Assembly (NCBI GenBank): GCA_963752045.1
Contig: CAVVWN010000014.1
Location: 682,001 to 746,000, forward strand
Reading direction: 5' to 3'
DNA: 64,000 nt
Origin: DATKDF01 sp963752045
Lineage (GTDB): Bacteria; Acidobacteriota; Vicinamibacteria; Vicinamibacterales; SCN-69-37
The notes beneath the pieces are model-generated. The model searched no databases and was not told the DNA's origin. It was given only the letters and a program-made list of their open reading frames with translations. The position numbers and the translations under genes are program-made. This document shows positions 1-8,297 of this stretch, one piece after another (the stretch's first letter is position 1; every line of letters begins with the position of its first letter).

Positions 1-1
1 G

Positions 2-868
2 TATGCCGAGCTGAGACCCGGGTCGATCGGCTTCACGGGCGCGATGCCGGCGTCATGGGTCGTGTCGACGTTCCTCGTGTGGGGCTTCTTCCAGATCGGC
101 GGCAACCCGGCGGCCGTGACCCGCTTCCTCATTCCGGAAGACGACGCCACGCTGAAGAAGGCGATGGTGTACTCGATCAGCTTCACGAGCTTCATCTTCA
201 TCTGCGGCACGCTCATCGCGATTGCCGCCGGCGTGCTGATCCCGGACCTCGAGAGGCCTGACCTCGCGCTGCCAACGCTCGTGAGCTCGCTGCTGCCGCC
301 CATGCTCGGCGGCGTCGTGGTGGCCGCCATCCTCGGCGCCATCATGTCGACGATCGACTCGGTGCTCTTGCTGGCGGGCTCGCTCGTGGTCGAGAACCTG
401 TGGATGCCGGCACGCCGGGGCGAGATTGCCGAGGCCGAGGCCCTGCGCGTGGCGCGCTGGACGACACTCGCGCTGGGCGTGGTGGCCATGGTGGTGGCCA
501 TCGATCCGCCCGCGGCGATCTACTGGATCGTGACGATGGCTTTCAGCATCATGGCGTCGGCCTTCACTTTCCCGCTGCTCCTGGGGCTCTGGTGGCCGCG
601 CGCGACAGGCGAGGGCGCGCTCGCCGGCATGCTCGGCGGCGGCGCTATGGCCGTGCTGTGGTACGTCGCGGGCTACCTGGCGCACGGCAGTATCGACACG
701 TTTCTGTTCGGCATCTGGCCGGCGCTCATCGGCCCGGCGGTGTCGCTCGTCGTGACCATCGCCGTGAGTCGCGCCACGCCGCCCCCGTCCGCCGAAGTCC
801 GCGAGCTGTTCTTCGGGCAGGGCGCTCCGGCCGAACAGCATCCGCTCAGCGCGAAATCGCGAGCGTGA
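2..868 (+). CDS. Sodium:solute symporter (SSS family), C-terminal part, 5' truncated by window
   Basis: The frame is open from base 2 with no stop before it, so the gene begins upstream of the window. The visible ~288 residues are almost wholly hydrophobic, with about seven membrane segments. They include the stretch GGNPAAVTRF and the loop LGAIMSTIDSVLLLAGS, whose Ser/Thr-rich helix with STIDS resembles the sodium-site helix of SSS transporters (PutP/PanF/SGLT type). The family imports solutes across the inner membrane with Na+. The substrate cannot be told from this part. The C-terminus is hydrophilic and ends just before the tail of the convergent PAP2 remnant, with a 23-base overlap. Confidence 0.85.
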   Translation, partial: YAELRPGSIGFTGAMPASWVVSTFLVWGFFQIGGNPAAVTRFLIPEDDATLKKAMVYSISFTSFIFICGTLIAIAAGVLIPDLERPDLALPTLVSSLLPPMLGGVVVAAILGAIMSTIDSVLLLAGSLVVENLWMPARRGEIAEAEALRVARWTTLALGVVAMVVAIDPPAAIYWIVTMAFSIMASAFTFPLLLGLWWPRATGEGALAGMLGGGAMAVLWYVAGYLAHGSIDTFLFGIWPALIGPAVSLVVTIAVSRATPPPSAEVRELFFGQGAPAEQHPLSAKSRA

Positions 869-1235
869 CTCCGCCGCCGCCCGGAGCGAGGAGCGCGGAG
901 ACGTCGAACCGCGTGCCGCCGGCCGAGAAGCCGATCGCGCGCCCGGCGGCGAGGCCGATCGCCGCGCCAAAGACGACGTCGCTCAGGAAATGCCGGTTCT
1001 CGCTCAGCCGCGAAGCCGCGATGCAGGTCGCGACGGCGTAGGCCGGGACCCCGGCCTTCCAGCCGTAGTGGTCCCTCAGCACCGTGGCGGGGGTAAAGGC
1101 GCTGGCCGTGTGCCCGGACGGAAACGACGACTGGCTCGACAGGTCGGGTCTCGTCCGACGAACGGTGTGCTTGATGGCGTGCGTCACGGTCTGCGTGAGG
1201 ATCTGCGCGCGAAGCAGATCGCGTCGGCAGCCCGC
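846..1235 (-). pseudogene. PAP2-family phosphatase lacking its N-terminal half
   Basis: All three PAP2 active-site motifs are present: KHTVRRTRP (KX6RP), PSGHT, and SRLSENRHFLSD (SRX5HX3D). This makes a lipid or polyprenyl-phosphate phosphatase domain likely. Homologues normally have ~100 more residues in front (signal peptide and helices), absent here. The frame is open only back to 1235, where it meets the TGA of the upstream endonuclease gene in exactly the same frame. A GTG at 1187 could start a 113-residue product. The conserved-looking residues between 1235 and 1187 (RDLLRAQILTQTVTHA) suggest the coding homology runs right up to the junction, so a deletion probably removed the front. 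Remnant or minimal protein is uncertain. Confidence 0.6.
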
Positions 1236-2057
1236 TCAGCGTGAGGCCGGCACGACCGACACCACGAGCGCGTGGTGGTCGGACATCTCCAGCGGATGGA
1301 TGGACGCCGACGCGGTTTGCAGGCCCCGCAGGAACACCCAGTCGAGCCGCATGCGCAGCGCGTCGTGCGTGGGCGCGCCGTCGAAGGCCGACTCGAAGCC
1401 GAGCGTCTCCAGGTAGCGTTCCAGCCCGCGCCCCTGCCGGTGCATCCAGGGCAGCGGAATCGTATGGAACAGCCAACGATGGTTGTTGGTGTTGAAATCG
1501 CCCGCGATGATGGCGGGGTCGTCTGTCGACGCGACGTCATCGACGACCGCCGAGATCTGCGCGAGCCGGTCGTCGAGGTTGATCCGCGTATCGAGATGCA
1601 TGTTGTACGTGCGCACGCGTCCGCCGGGCGTGTCGAGCGTGGCGGCAAGCCCGATGCGATGCTTGTCGCGGAACGCGAAGTCGAACTGCGTGAGCTCGAG
1701 CACGCGCGCATCGCTGATCGGATAGCGGCTGAGCGTCGCCTGGCCGAACCCCCGCGCCTCGTCGAGTCTGAACGCCTCGCGGTAGGTCGAATACAGGCCG
1801 AGGCGCGCGGCAAGCTCGGCAGCCACGTCGGGGCTGCCGTCACGCCGCACGACTTCCTGCAGCAGCATGACGTCGGCGCCCGCGGCGCCGGCCTCTTCGA
1901 GCTCGGACACGATCCGATCGACGTCTTCGCGAAGCGCGACGTTGAGCGACACGACGGTCAGCGCCGCATCGGTCGGATGCGCCGGGACGTCACGGGCCAG
2001 GCCGGCGGCAGACGGCAGCAGCAGGCCGAGGGCGACACAGATAGTGAGTCTCTTCAT
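1236..2057 (-). CDS. Secreted endonuclease/exonuclease/phosphatase (EEP) family protein
   Basis: This 273-residue protein starts at an ATG giving a clean signal peptide (MKRLTICVALGLLLPSAAG); an earlier in-frame start would add a hydrophilic stretch. EEP fold motifs appear in order: SLNVAL near the start of the domain, LLQEVV with the metal-binding Glu, YNMHLDT, GDFNT, and C-terminal SDHHALV. The family cleaves phosphodiester or phosphomonoester bonds (nucleases, sphingomyelinases, inositol phosphatases) using Mg2+. The specific substrate is unknown; export suggests an extracytoplasmic one. Its stop codon directly abuts the PAP2 remnant in the same frame. Confidence 0.8.
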   Translation of the reverse strand: MKRLTICVALGLLLPSAAGLARDVPAHPTDAALTVVSLNVALREDVDRIVSELEEAGAAGADVMLLQEVVRRDGSPDVAAELAARLGLYSTYREAFRLDEARGFGQATLSRYPISDARVLELTQFDFAFRDKHRIGLAATLDTPGGRVRTYNMHLDTRINLDDRLAQISAVVDDVASTDDPAIIAGDFNTNNHRWLFHTIPLPWMHRQGRGLERYLETLGFESAFDGAPTHDALRMRLDWVFLRGLQTASASIHPLEMSDHHALVVSVVPASR

Positions 2058-2209
2058 GGGGTCCACGGCGTTCTCGAAGCGTGACTGTTGCCAGTGTGCC
2101 GCGAGAGCGCCCATCCCTGCAAGCGCCTGAGCCGGCGCGTCGCGTGTGCTAGGATGCGCGACACCCCAAGAGCGCTTCCCGGATTCGGGGCTGTGAGGAG
2201 TCGACGGCT

Positions 2210-2488
2210 ATGCCGAAGTTCGTGATCGAACGAGACTTACCAGGCGCTGGAAAGCTCTCGCCACTGGAGTTGCAGGGTATTTCGCAGAGGTCGTGCGGCG
2301 TACTGCTGAACATGGGGCCGCAGATTCAGTGGGTCCACAGCTACGTCACCGACGACAAGCTCTACTGCGTTTACGTGGCCCAGAACGAGGAACTGGTGCG
2401 CGAGCACGCGCGGCAGGGAGGGTTCCCGGCGTCCAAGGTGTCCTGGGTGCGGTCGGTGATCGATCCCACGACGGCCGAGCAGAGCTGA
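2210..2488 (+). CDS. DUF4242 small protein (putative nickel-binding ferredoxin-like fold)
   Basis: This 92-residue protein begins MPKFVIERDLPGAGKL and has the pattern WVHSYVTDDKLYCVYVA followed by EHARQGGFP. That is typical of DUF4242, a family with a ferredoxin-like fold of which one Streptomyces member binds nickel. The conserved His of HSYV and of EHAR and the Cys of YCVY are present. A GAGGAG ribosome site lies in front of the ATG. It is followed after 82 bases by argG, possibly on one transcript. Biological role is unknown. Confidence 0.75.
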   Translation: MPKFVIERDLPGAGKLSPLELQGISQRSCGVLLNMGPQIQWVHSYVTDDKLYCVYVAQNEELVREHARQGGFPASKVSWVRSVIDPTTAEQS

Positions 2489-2570
2489 CGCCGGCGGCGG
2501 GCAGGCCGCCGTCGTCCTTTCCGGATTCGCCCGCCGGCAGATATGATCGCGGGCTCTGGAGGCACGACAC

Positions 2571-3920
2571 GTGGCCAATATCCTGGAGCGTCTTCCCGTC
2601 GGCGAAAGAGTCGGCATCGCCTTCTCGGGCGGGCTCGATACGAGCGCGGCGCTCCACTGGATGCGCCAGCGCGGCGCGATTCCCTTCGCCTACACCGCTC
2701 ACCTCGGGCAGCCCGACGAGGACGACTACGAGTCGATTCCGCGGGCGGCGATCGCCTATGGCGCCGAGAAGGCCCGGCTCATCGAGTGCCGCGACCAGCT
2801 CGTGGCCGAAGGCCTCGCCGCGCTCCAATCAGGCGCCTTCCACGTGACGACAGCCGGGCAGACCTACTTCAACACGACGCCCATCGGCCGCGCCGTCACC
2901 GGCACCATGCTCGTCTCGGCCATGCGCGAAGACGACGTGAACATCTGGGGCGACGGCAGCACGTACAAGGGCAACGACATCGAGCGGTTCTACCGGTACG
3001 GCCTGCTCGTCAACCCGCACCTTCGCATCTACAAGCCGTGGCTCGATCAGGAGTTCATCGAAACACTGGGTGGCCGTGCCGAGATGTCGGAGTACCTGCG
3101 GGGCGCAGGCTTCGAGTACAGGATGAGCGCCGACAAGGCGTACTCCACCGACTCGAACATCCTGGGCGCTACGCACGAGGCCAAGGACCTCGAATTCCTC
3201 GACAAGGGCATCTCCATCGTCAAGCCGATCATGGGCGTGGCGTCGTGGCGGGAAGACGTCGACGTGAAGGCCGAGACCGTGAGCATCGGGTTCGAGGAGG
3301 GGCACCCGGTGTCGCTCGGCGGCCGGACGTTCCCGACCTCGCTCGCGCTCTTCATGGAGGCCAACGCGATCGGCGGCCGGCACGGGCTGGGTGTGTCCGA
3401 CCAGATCGAAAACCGCATCATCGAGGCCAAGAGCCGCGGCATCTACGAGGCCCCGGGGCTCGCGCTCCTCCACATCGCTTACGAGCGGCTCGTCACGGGC
3501 ATCCACAACGAAGACACGATCGAGCAGTACCGCACGAACGGCCGCCGGCTCGGACGCCTCCTCTATCAGGGGCGGTGGTTCGACCCGCAGGCGCTCATGC
3601 TCCGCGAGACCGCGCAACGGTGGGTGGCACGGGCGATCACCGGTGAGGTGACGATCGAGCTGCGGCGCGGCAACGACTACTCCCTGCTCGACACGACGAG
3701 CCCGAACCTCACCTACCACCCGGAACGGCTGACGATGGAGAAAGGGGACACGGTGTATTTCACGCCGCAGGACCGCATCGGGCAGCTCACCATGCGAAAC
3801 CTCGACATCCTCGACACGCGCGACAAGCTGCGCGTCTACAGGGAATCTGGCCTCATCGGCCAGGGCGAGCGCGACGGGCTGCCCATGCTGCCGGCGGCCG
3901 AACCCGGACACGACAAGTAG
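2571..3920 (+). CDS. argG: Argininosuccinate synthase, type 2
   Basis: This 449-residue cytoplasmic enzyme joins citrulline and aspartate with ATP to form argininosuccinate, the penultimate step of arginine synthesis. The N-terminal ATP-pyrophosphatase loop is SGGLDTS (residues 19-25). Family segments such as TTPIGRAVTGTML, WGDGSTYKGNDIERFYRYG and YSTDSNILGATHEAKDLE are intact. The length fits the longer E. coli-like (type 2) subfamily rather than the ~400-residue type 1. The start is GTG at 2571, chosen because TGGAGG precedes it by about nine bases. No other arginine gene is visible nearby. Confidence 0.95.
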   Translation: MANILERLPVGERVGIAFSGGLDTSAALHWMRQRGAIPFAYTAHLGQPDEDDYESIPRAAIAYGAEKARLIECRDQLVAEGLAALQSGAFHVTTAGQTYFNTTPIGRAVTGTMLVSAMREDDVNIWGDGSTYKGNDIERFYRYGLLVNPHLRIYKPWLDQEFIETLGGRAEMSEYLRGAGFEYRMSADKAYSTDSNILGATHEAKDLEFLDKGISIVKPIMGVASWREDVDVKAETVSIGFEEGHPVSLGGRTFPTSLALFMEANAIGGRHGLGVSDQIENRIIEAKSRGIYEAPGLALLHIAYERLVTGIHNEDTIEQYRTNGRRLGRLLYQGRWFDPQALMLRETAQRWVARAITGEVTIELRRGNDYSLLDTTSPNLTYHPERLTMEKGDTVYFTPQDRIGQLTMRNLDILDTRDKLRVYRESGLIGQGERDGLPMLPAAEPGHDK

Positions 3921-3998
3921 CGGTTGGTGCCCCCGTGTCGGGAGCCTCATGTTACTCTTCTCCAGTTTCCTGTCACTTCACCACGAGGAGGACCTGCA

Positions 3999-4355
3999 AT
4001 GGGCGCGGAAGTATCGTGGATGCTCGAGTTGGATATCACTCTCGGTCAGGAGGAGGGCTTCAAAACGCTCGTGGCCGATCTGGTTGCGTCGGCGAAGACG
4101 GAGCCGGGCACGCTGATCTATGAGTGCAGCCAGAGCTCCGACGGCCAGCGCTGCCATATCTACGAGCGCTACGCCGATTCGTCAGCGGCGCTGACGCATA
4201 TCGGCACGTTCGGCGAGAAGTTCGCGACACGCTTCAGGGAGGTGTTTGCCCCTGTGCACTTCATCGTCTATGGCTCGCCCGACGAGGCCGTTCGCGAGGC
4301 CCTCGCCGGATTCGGTCCGGTGTACATGGCGTCCGTCGACGGGTTCGCGAGATAG
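3999..4355 (+). CDS. Antibiotic biosynthesis monooxygenase (ABM) domain protein
   Basis: This is a 118-residue single-domain dimeric alpha-beta barrel protein. The pattern MLELDITLGQEEGFKTLV, then AKTEPGTLIYE and YERYADSSAALTHI, matches putative quinol monooxygenases of the ABM/YgiN type. An upstream in-frame start at 3924 exists, but the ATG at 3999 has a strong GAGGAGG site eight bases before it and begins at the domain edge. Substrate is unknown; members include quinol and polyketide oxygenases and stress proteins. It lies alone between argG and a convergent AraC regulator. Confidence 0.8.
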   Translation: MGAEVSWMLELDITLGQEEGFKTLVADLVASAKTEPGTLIYECSQSSDGQRCHIYERYADSSAALTHIGTFGEKFATRFREVFAPVHFIVYGSPDEAVREALAGFGPVYMASVDGFAR

Positions 4356-4374
4356 CGCGTTCGCGGACTGAAGG

Positions 4375-5274
4375 TCAGCCCGCATGAGCCCGGAACTCGG
4401 TGGGCGCGACACCGTGATGCTTTCGAAAGGCCGCCGAGAAATGGCTGCGGCTCGAATAGCCGCACCGCGACGCGACCTCGTCAACTGACAGCATCCCGTC
4501 CGAACGAAGCAGATGTGCGCCGTGCTGCATCCTGACGTGGTGGAGCAGTTCCATCGGCGTCTTCCCAAATGCAGCGACGAACCGTTCCGCGAACGCCGAT
4601 CGGCTCATCGATGCGGCCTCAGCGAGGCTGGCCACAGTATGCCGCGCTGACGGATCCTCCAGCATGCGCTCGACGGCCCGCCCGAGGCGTGGATCATCGA
4701 GCGCGTCGAGCCAGGGCAGCGAGCCGCTTGCACCGATCCGCCTGAAGAAATGGACCAGGCACTGGCTCATCAGTGCCTGAGTCATGAGGTCACTGCCGGG
4801 TGCCAGGCCGGCCTGCTCTGCCAGAATGCCCTCGAACGCAGCGCCGACGAGTGGCATGCCTGAAAGGTCGGTCGCCAGGATGTCCTTCAGGTGTCCGAAC
4901 AGATCCAGGACCGGTCCGTACCGCACGCGCACCAATCCGCACGCGACGACCAGGCTCGCGTGCGTGTCCGACCCACCCACCAGATGACAAACGGCCACGT
5001 CCTCCGGCGGCAGGCCGATCACACGCTCGTGCGCGATCCGCCCACGCGACTCGAGCGCGTGGCTCATGCCCGGAGGCACGACCACGAACCATGACGGCCC
5101 CACCGGCACCGGCTCGCCCCTGGCGCCACTGATGGCCCCTTCACCTGTCAAAACAAAGTGCAGCAGGGGTACGGGCGGCGGCGGCAGGCGGAGGCGCCAT
5201 CCCTGGCTCACCTGGCAGAGGGCAAATGGGTGCACCTCCACCGACAGATTCGCCAGCAACTTGTCGAGGACCAC
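4375..5274 (-). CDS. AraC-family transcriptional regulator with N-terminal cupin
   Basis: This 299-residue protein has an N-terminal cupin-like sensor (residues ~1-180; WFVVVPPGMSHAL) and a C-terminal pair of helix-turn-helix motifs (~195-295). The AraC signature is present: MSRSAFAERFVAAFGKTPMELL and then VASRCGYSSRSHFSAAFRKHHGVAPTEFR. It starts at GTG, with an in-frame TAG 12 bases upstream limiting the alternatives. It is transcribed away from the isochorismatase-like gene across ~130 bases, so it is a good candidate regulator of that gene. The effector is not apparent. Confidence 0.88.
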   Translation of the reverse strand: MVLDKLLANLSVEVHPFALCQVSQGWRLRLPPPPVPLLHFVLTGEGAISGARGEPVPVGPSWFVVVPPGMSHALESRGRIAHERVIGLPPEDVAVCHLVGGSDTHASLVVACGLVRVRYGPVLDLFGHLKDILATDLSGMPLVGAAFEGILAEQAGLAPGSDLMTQALMSQCLVHFFRRIGASGSLPWLDALDDPRLGRAVERMLEDPSARHTVASLAEAASMSRSAFAERFVAAFGKTPMELLHHVRMQHGAHLLRSDGMLSVDEVASRCGYSSRSHFSAAFRKHHGVAPTEFRAHAG

Positions 5275-5355
5275 CGTCGAATTCTACCCCCGGGCCTGCA
5301 CCGGACGCTCGGGCGCGCCTTCCGGACCCTTTCGCACGGCCGATGCGCCAGGATG

Positions 5356-5385
5356 GCCCGGTCGACATGCCCGATGACCGGGCAT
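5356..5385 (+). promoter_or_regulatory. Overlapping inverted repeats in front of the isochorismatase-like gene
   Basis: GCCCGGTC at 5356-5363 pairs with GACCGGGC at 5376-5383. Separately, ATGCCCG at 5367-5373 pairs with CGGGCAT at 5379-5385. The two hairpins share the 3' arm and cannot form together. They sit in the AraC/isochorismatase divergent region, six bases before the AAGGAG ribosome site. Either an operator for the AraC protein or an mRNA structure is possible. Confidence 0.4.
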
Positions 5386-5402
5386 ATGAGAAGGAGTCAG
5401 GC

Positions 5403-6158
5403 ATGACACTCAAGCGCATCTTCACGCTGTTCGTCGCGCTGGCAATCAGCGCCGTAGCAATTCCGGCCCACGCCCAGTTGCCGAATCCCGGACTCACAAT
5501 CGACCCCCAGCGAACCGCTCTCGTCGTGACCGATCCGCAAAACGACTTTCTCAGTCCTGACGGCGTGACCTGGAAGCTCGTCGGCGCGAGCGTCACGAAG
5601 AACGGCACGGTAGAGCACATCGAACAACTGTTGGCGACGGCCAAACGGTCGGGGCTGCCTGTGTTCGTCTCGCCGCACTATTACTATCCGTCGGATCACC
5701 ACTGGCAGTTCGGCGGAGCCGTCGAGACGATGATGCACGCCATCAACATGTTCGAGCGTTCGGGCGCGCTGACACTGGACGGGTTCGCCGGGTCCGGCGC
5801 CGACTGGCTCGAGCGCTACAAGCCCTACCTCGACGACGCTTCGACCATTGTCGCCAGTCCCCACAAGGTGTATGGACCGGAGTCGAACGATCTGGCCCTG
5901 CAGTTGCGGAAGCGGGGCATCACCAAGGTGATTCTGGCCGGCATGTCTGCCAACCTGTGCGTGGAATCCCACCTGCGCGAACTGCTGGAACAGGGATTCG
6001 AGGTGGCCGTGGTAACCGACGCCACTGCAGCGGCCCAGGCCCCCGGGTTGGACGGCTATGCGGCCGCGCTTGTAAACTTCAGGTTCCTGGCCAACACGTT
6101 GTGGACGACTGCCGAGGCCGTGAGTGCCATGAAGGCGGTCGTCGCAGGCTCCCGGTGA
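5403..6158 (+). CDS. Secreted isochorismatase-like cysteine hydrolase
   Basis: This is a 251-residue protein with an N-terminal signal peptide ending near AIPAHAQ. The isochorismatase/nicotinamidase fold is shown by VVTDPQNDFLSPDG (catalytic Asp at residue 44) and GMSANLCVESHLREL (nucleophile Cys near 186), with HKVYGPESNDL in the region that usually follows the catalytic Lys. The family hydrolyses vinyl ethers, amides or ureas; the substrate here is unknown. Export is unusual for a family that is mostly cytoplasmic. The ATG at 5403 is preferred over upstream in-frame codons because AAGGAG precedes it and the signal peptide starts there. Confidence 0.85.
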   Translation: MTLKRIFTLFVALAISAVAIPAHAQLPNPGLTIDPQRTALVVTDPQNDFLSPDGVTWKLVGASVTKNGTVEHIEQLLATAKRSGLPVFVSPHYYYPSDHHWQFGGAVETMMHAINMFERSGALTLDGFAGSGADWLERYKPYLDDASTIVASPHKVYGPESNDLALQLRKRGITKVILAGMSANLCVESHLRELLEQGFEVAVVTDATAAAQAPGLDGYAAALVNFRFLANTLWTTAEAVSAMKAVVAGSR

Positions 6159-6237
6159 CCCGGAGCCCGGCGGCGCGGGCTGGCAGGTCGTGCCTTGAGG
6201 AGAAGGGGGAAGGGAGGGCGCCGTACCTGCTCGAGCG

Positions 6238-7659
6238 ATGACCTTCACCGCCGACGAACTACGGGCAGTCGCCATACTGAAGGGCTTGGCCGACGAGCAA
6301 CTGGCCTGGTTTGCCACTCACGGCGATCGTGTACCGCTCCGGCCTGGCGATCGCATGTTCGAACGGGGACAGCCGGCCGACTTCATGTTCATCGTGGTCA
6401 GGGGCAGTATCGAAGGCTACGAAGAGGTCGGAGGCCAGGAACTGCTCGTGGCCACGACGCGGGCCGGGCAGGTGACCGGCATGCTGCCGTTCTCCAGGAT
6501 GACGCACTACCCGCGTTACACCGTGGCGGTCGAAGCGTCGGAGGTTCTTCGCGTCCGGAAGCATGATTTCCCCGAGATGCTGACGATGAGCCTCGAAGTG
6601 GGTGAGCGACTCGTGGCCGAGATGTCCGAGCGCGTGCGCGGCGACGTCCGGCTCGAGCAGCAGCACGAGAAGATGGTGGCGCTCGGTCGCCTGTCGGCAG
6701 GCCTGGCGCATGAGCTCAACAATCCGGCCGCTGCCGTGGGTCGTGCGGCGGCGGCGCTCGAACAGGAATTGACGGGACTGCAGGAACTTGTGGGCTATCT
6801 CGTGCGGCACGACGCGGACGCCGCCACCGTTGATGCCATGAAAGACCTGCAGCGTTCGGCCCTCGCCCGAACACCCGCTGAGGTATCGGCGCTCGCGCGG
6901 GGCCAGCGTGAAGAGCAGTTGGCGGACCGCCTCGAGGAATGCGGGGTGCCGAAGGCCTGGGAGGTGGCCGCCACGTTCGCCGACGCCGGCCTGACCGTCG
7001 ACCACGTCGACGCCTTTGCCCGGCAGGTCCCGCAGACGCTGCTGGCCGACGGCCTGGCGTGGGTCGCCTGCGGCCTCGGCGCGCGACGCCTTGTCGGCGA
7101 CATCGCCTCGGCGGCCGGCCGCATTTCAGAGCTCGTGGCGTCTGTGAAGACCTACTCGCATATGGACCGATCGTCGGAACACAAACCGACCGACGTGCGC
7201 GAGGGCATCGACAACACATTGACGATGCTCGGCCACAAAGTCGCCACCAAGAACATCCGTCTCGCACGCCAGTATCAACACGATCTGCCCATGATTTCGG
7301 CGCACGCTGGAGAGCTGAACCAGGTCTGGACCAACCTCGTCGACAATGCGATTGACGCCGTGGAAAGCGGCGGCGAAGTGCGGATCGAGGCCCGGGCCGA
7401 CGACGATCACCTCACCGTGAGCATCATCGACAACGGTCATGGCATACCGGACAATCTGCAGAACCGGGTCTTCGAGCCGTTCTTCACCACCAAGAACGTC
7501 GGCGAGGGCACAGGCCTCGGCCTCGACATCGCGATGCGCATCGTCCGGACGCACAAGGGCGACATCACGATGGACTCCAGGCCCGGGTGCACGATGATGC
7601 ACGTGCGGCTGCCGGTGTCGCCGCGGCGTCCTGGACACGAGCGCGGCGACGCGTCCTGA
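6238..7659 (+). CDS. Cytoplasmic histidine kinase with N-terminal cyclic-nucleotide-binding domain
   Basis: This is a 473-residue protein. Residues ~10-125 form a cNMP-binding (CAP-like) domain. The H-box is ALGRLSAGLAHELNNP (His158). A long helical insert follows, then N-box NLVDNAIDAV (~367), G1 DNGHGI (~398), FEPFFTTK (~411) and G2 GTGLGLDIA (~424). No membrane segment is present, so sensing is presumably intracellular. No response regulator lies next to it. A second kinase of identical architecture closes the window (62603). Such proteins are often found beside thioredoxin-reductase-like regulators in related genomes, but none is seen here. Confidence 0.88.
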   Translation: MTFTADELRAVAILKGLADEQLAWFATHGDRVPLRPGDRMFERGQPADFMFIVVRGSIEGYEEVGGQELLVATTRAGQVTGMLPFSRMTHYPRYTVAVEASEVLRVRKHDFPEMLTMSLEVGERLVAEMSERVRGDVRLEQQHEKMVALGRLSAGLAHELNNPAAAVGRAAAALEQELTGLQELVGYLVRHDADAATVDAMKDLQRSALARTPAEVSALARGQREEQLADRLEECGVPKAWEVAATFADAGLTVDHVDAFARQVPQTLLADGLAWVACGLGARRLVGDIASAAGRISELVASVKTYSHMDRSSEHKPTDVREGIDNTLTMLGHKVATKNIRLARQYQHDLPMISAHAGELNQVWTNLVDNAIDAVESGGEVRIEARADDDHLTVSIIDNGHGIPDNLQNRVFEPFFTTKNVGEGTGLGLDIAMRIVRTHKGDITMDSRPGCTMMHVRLPVSPRRPGHERGDAS

Positions 7660-7706
7660 GCGACTGCGACGACGCGTCCGGCAGAGCACGGGCGGAGGCG
7701 ACAACC

Positions 7707-8117
7707 ATGCCAAGCCAGCGACACTTCCCGGTTGACGGCGTCGAAATGACGCACCTGCTCGTCGTCAGCGATGTCGAACGCTCGAGACGGTTCTACGCCG
7801 ACGTGCTCGGGGCTACGCTCTACCGCGAATACGGCGGCACGTCGGCCGTCTTCCGGTTCCAGGGAACCTGGCTGCTGCTCGTCACCGGCGGGGGCCCCAC
7901 CGACGACAAGCCCGATGTGACGTTCGCGCCACCGGCCGATCCGAGCCGCGTCAGTCATCAGCTCACGATGCGCGTGCCCGATTGTCGAGCCGCCTACGAG
8001 GTCCTGTCCTCGCGCGGCGCGAGGTTCCTGACGCCGCCGGTCGACCGGGGCGGCGAAATCAGGTGTTTCTTCCGCGACCCCGACGGCCATCTCCTCGAAA
8101 TCAGCGAGCTCACCTGA
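7707..8117 (+). CDS. VOC family protein (glyoxalase/dioxygenase fold)
   Basis: This 136-residue single-domain protein has the VOC pattern: MTHLLVVSDVERSRRFYADVLGA at the front, a central HQLTMRVPDC, and the C-terminal CFFRDPDGHLLEIS that supplies metal-binding Glu. Members are glyoxalase I, extradiol dioxygenases and antibiotic-binding proteins; specificity cannot be told. The ATG at 7707 is preceded by GGAGG. An upstream in-frame start overlapping the kinase gene is less likely. Confidence 0.82.
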   Translation: MPSQRHFPVDGVEMTHLLVVSDVERSRRFYADVLGATLYREYGGTSAVFRFQGTWLLLVTGGGPTDDKPDVTFAPPADPSRVSHQLTMRVPDCRAAYEVLSSRGARFLTPPVDRGGEIRCFFRDPDGHLLEISELT

Positions 8118-8138
8118 CCCGCGCTCCGGACCGCGGGT
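8117..8138 (+). terminator. Hairpin at the stop codon of the VOC gene
   Basis: ACCCGCG (8117-8123) and CGCGGGT (8132-8138) form a perfect 7-bp stem with an 8-base loop, beginning on the last base of the stop codon. There is no T-run, so it is at best a weak or Rho-type terminator element. The following ~160 bases up to the convergent kinase gene show no coding signal I can support. Confidence 0.35.
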
Positions 8139-8297
8139 TCGTGCGGTACGGTGTCTGGATGACGCCGTGACAGCGCTCGAGACGATCCCGGGAGTCGGCT
8201 CCAGTATCGCCAGTGACCCGCACGTCTTCCGGTGCGCGACGAAAGCGGGCACGCTGAGGAGACCGAGCGCATCCTGCGCGACTGGCCGCTGTGAACA

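Noticed and set aside
8139..8297. A small gene between the VOC gene and the kinase/TPR gene.
   Set aside because: Short frames exist on both strands but lack ribosome sites, composition bias or recognisable sequence.
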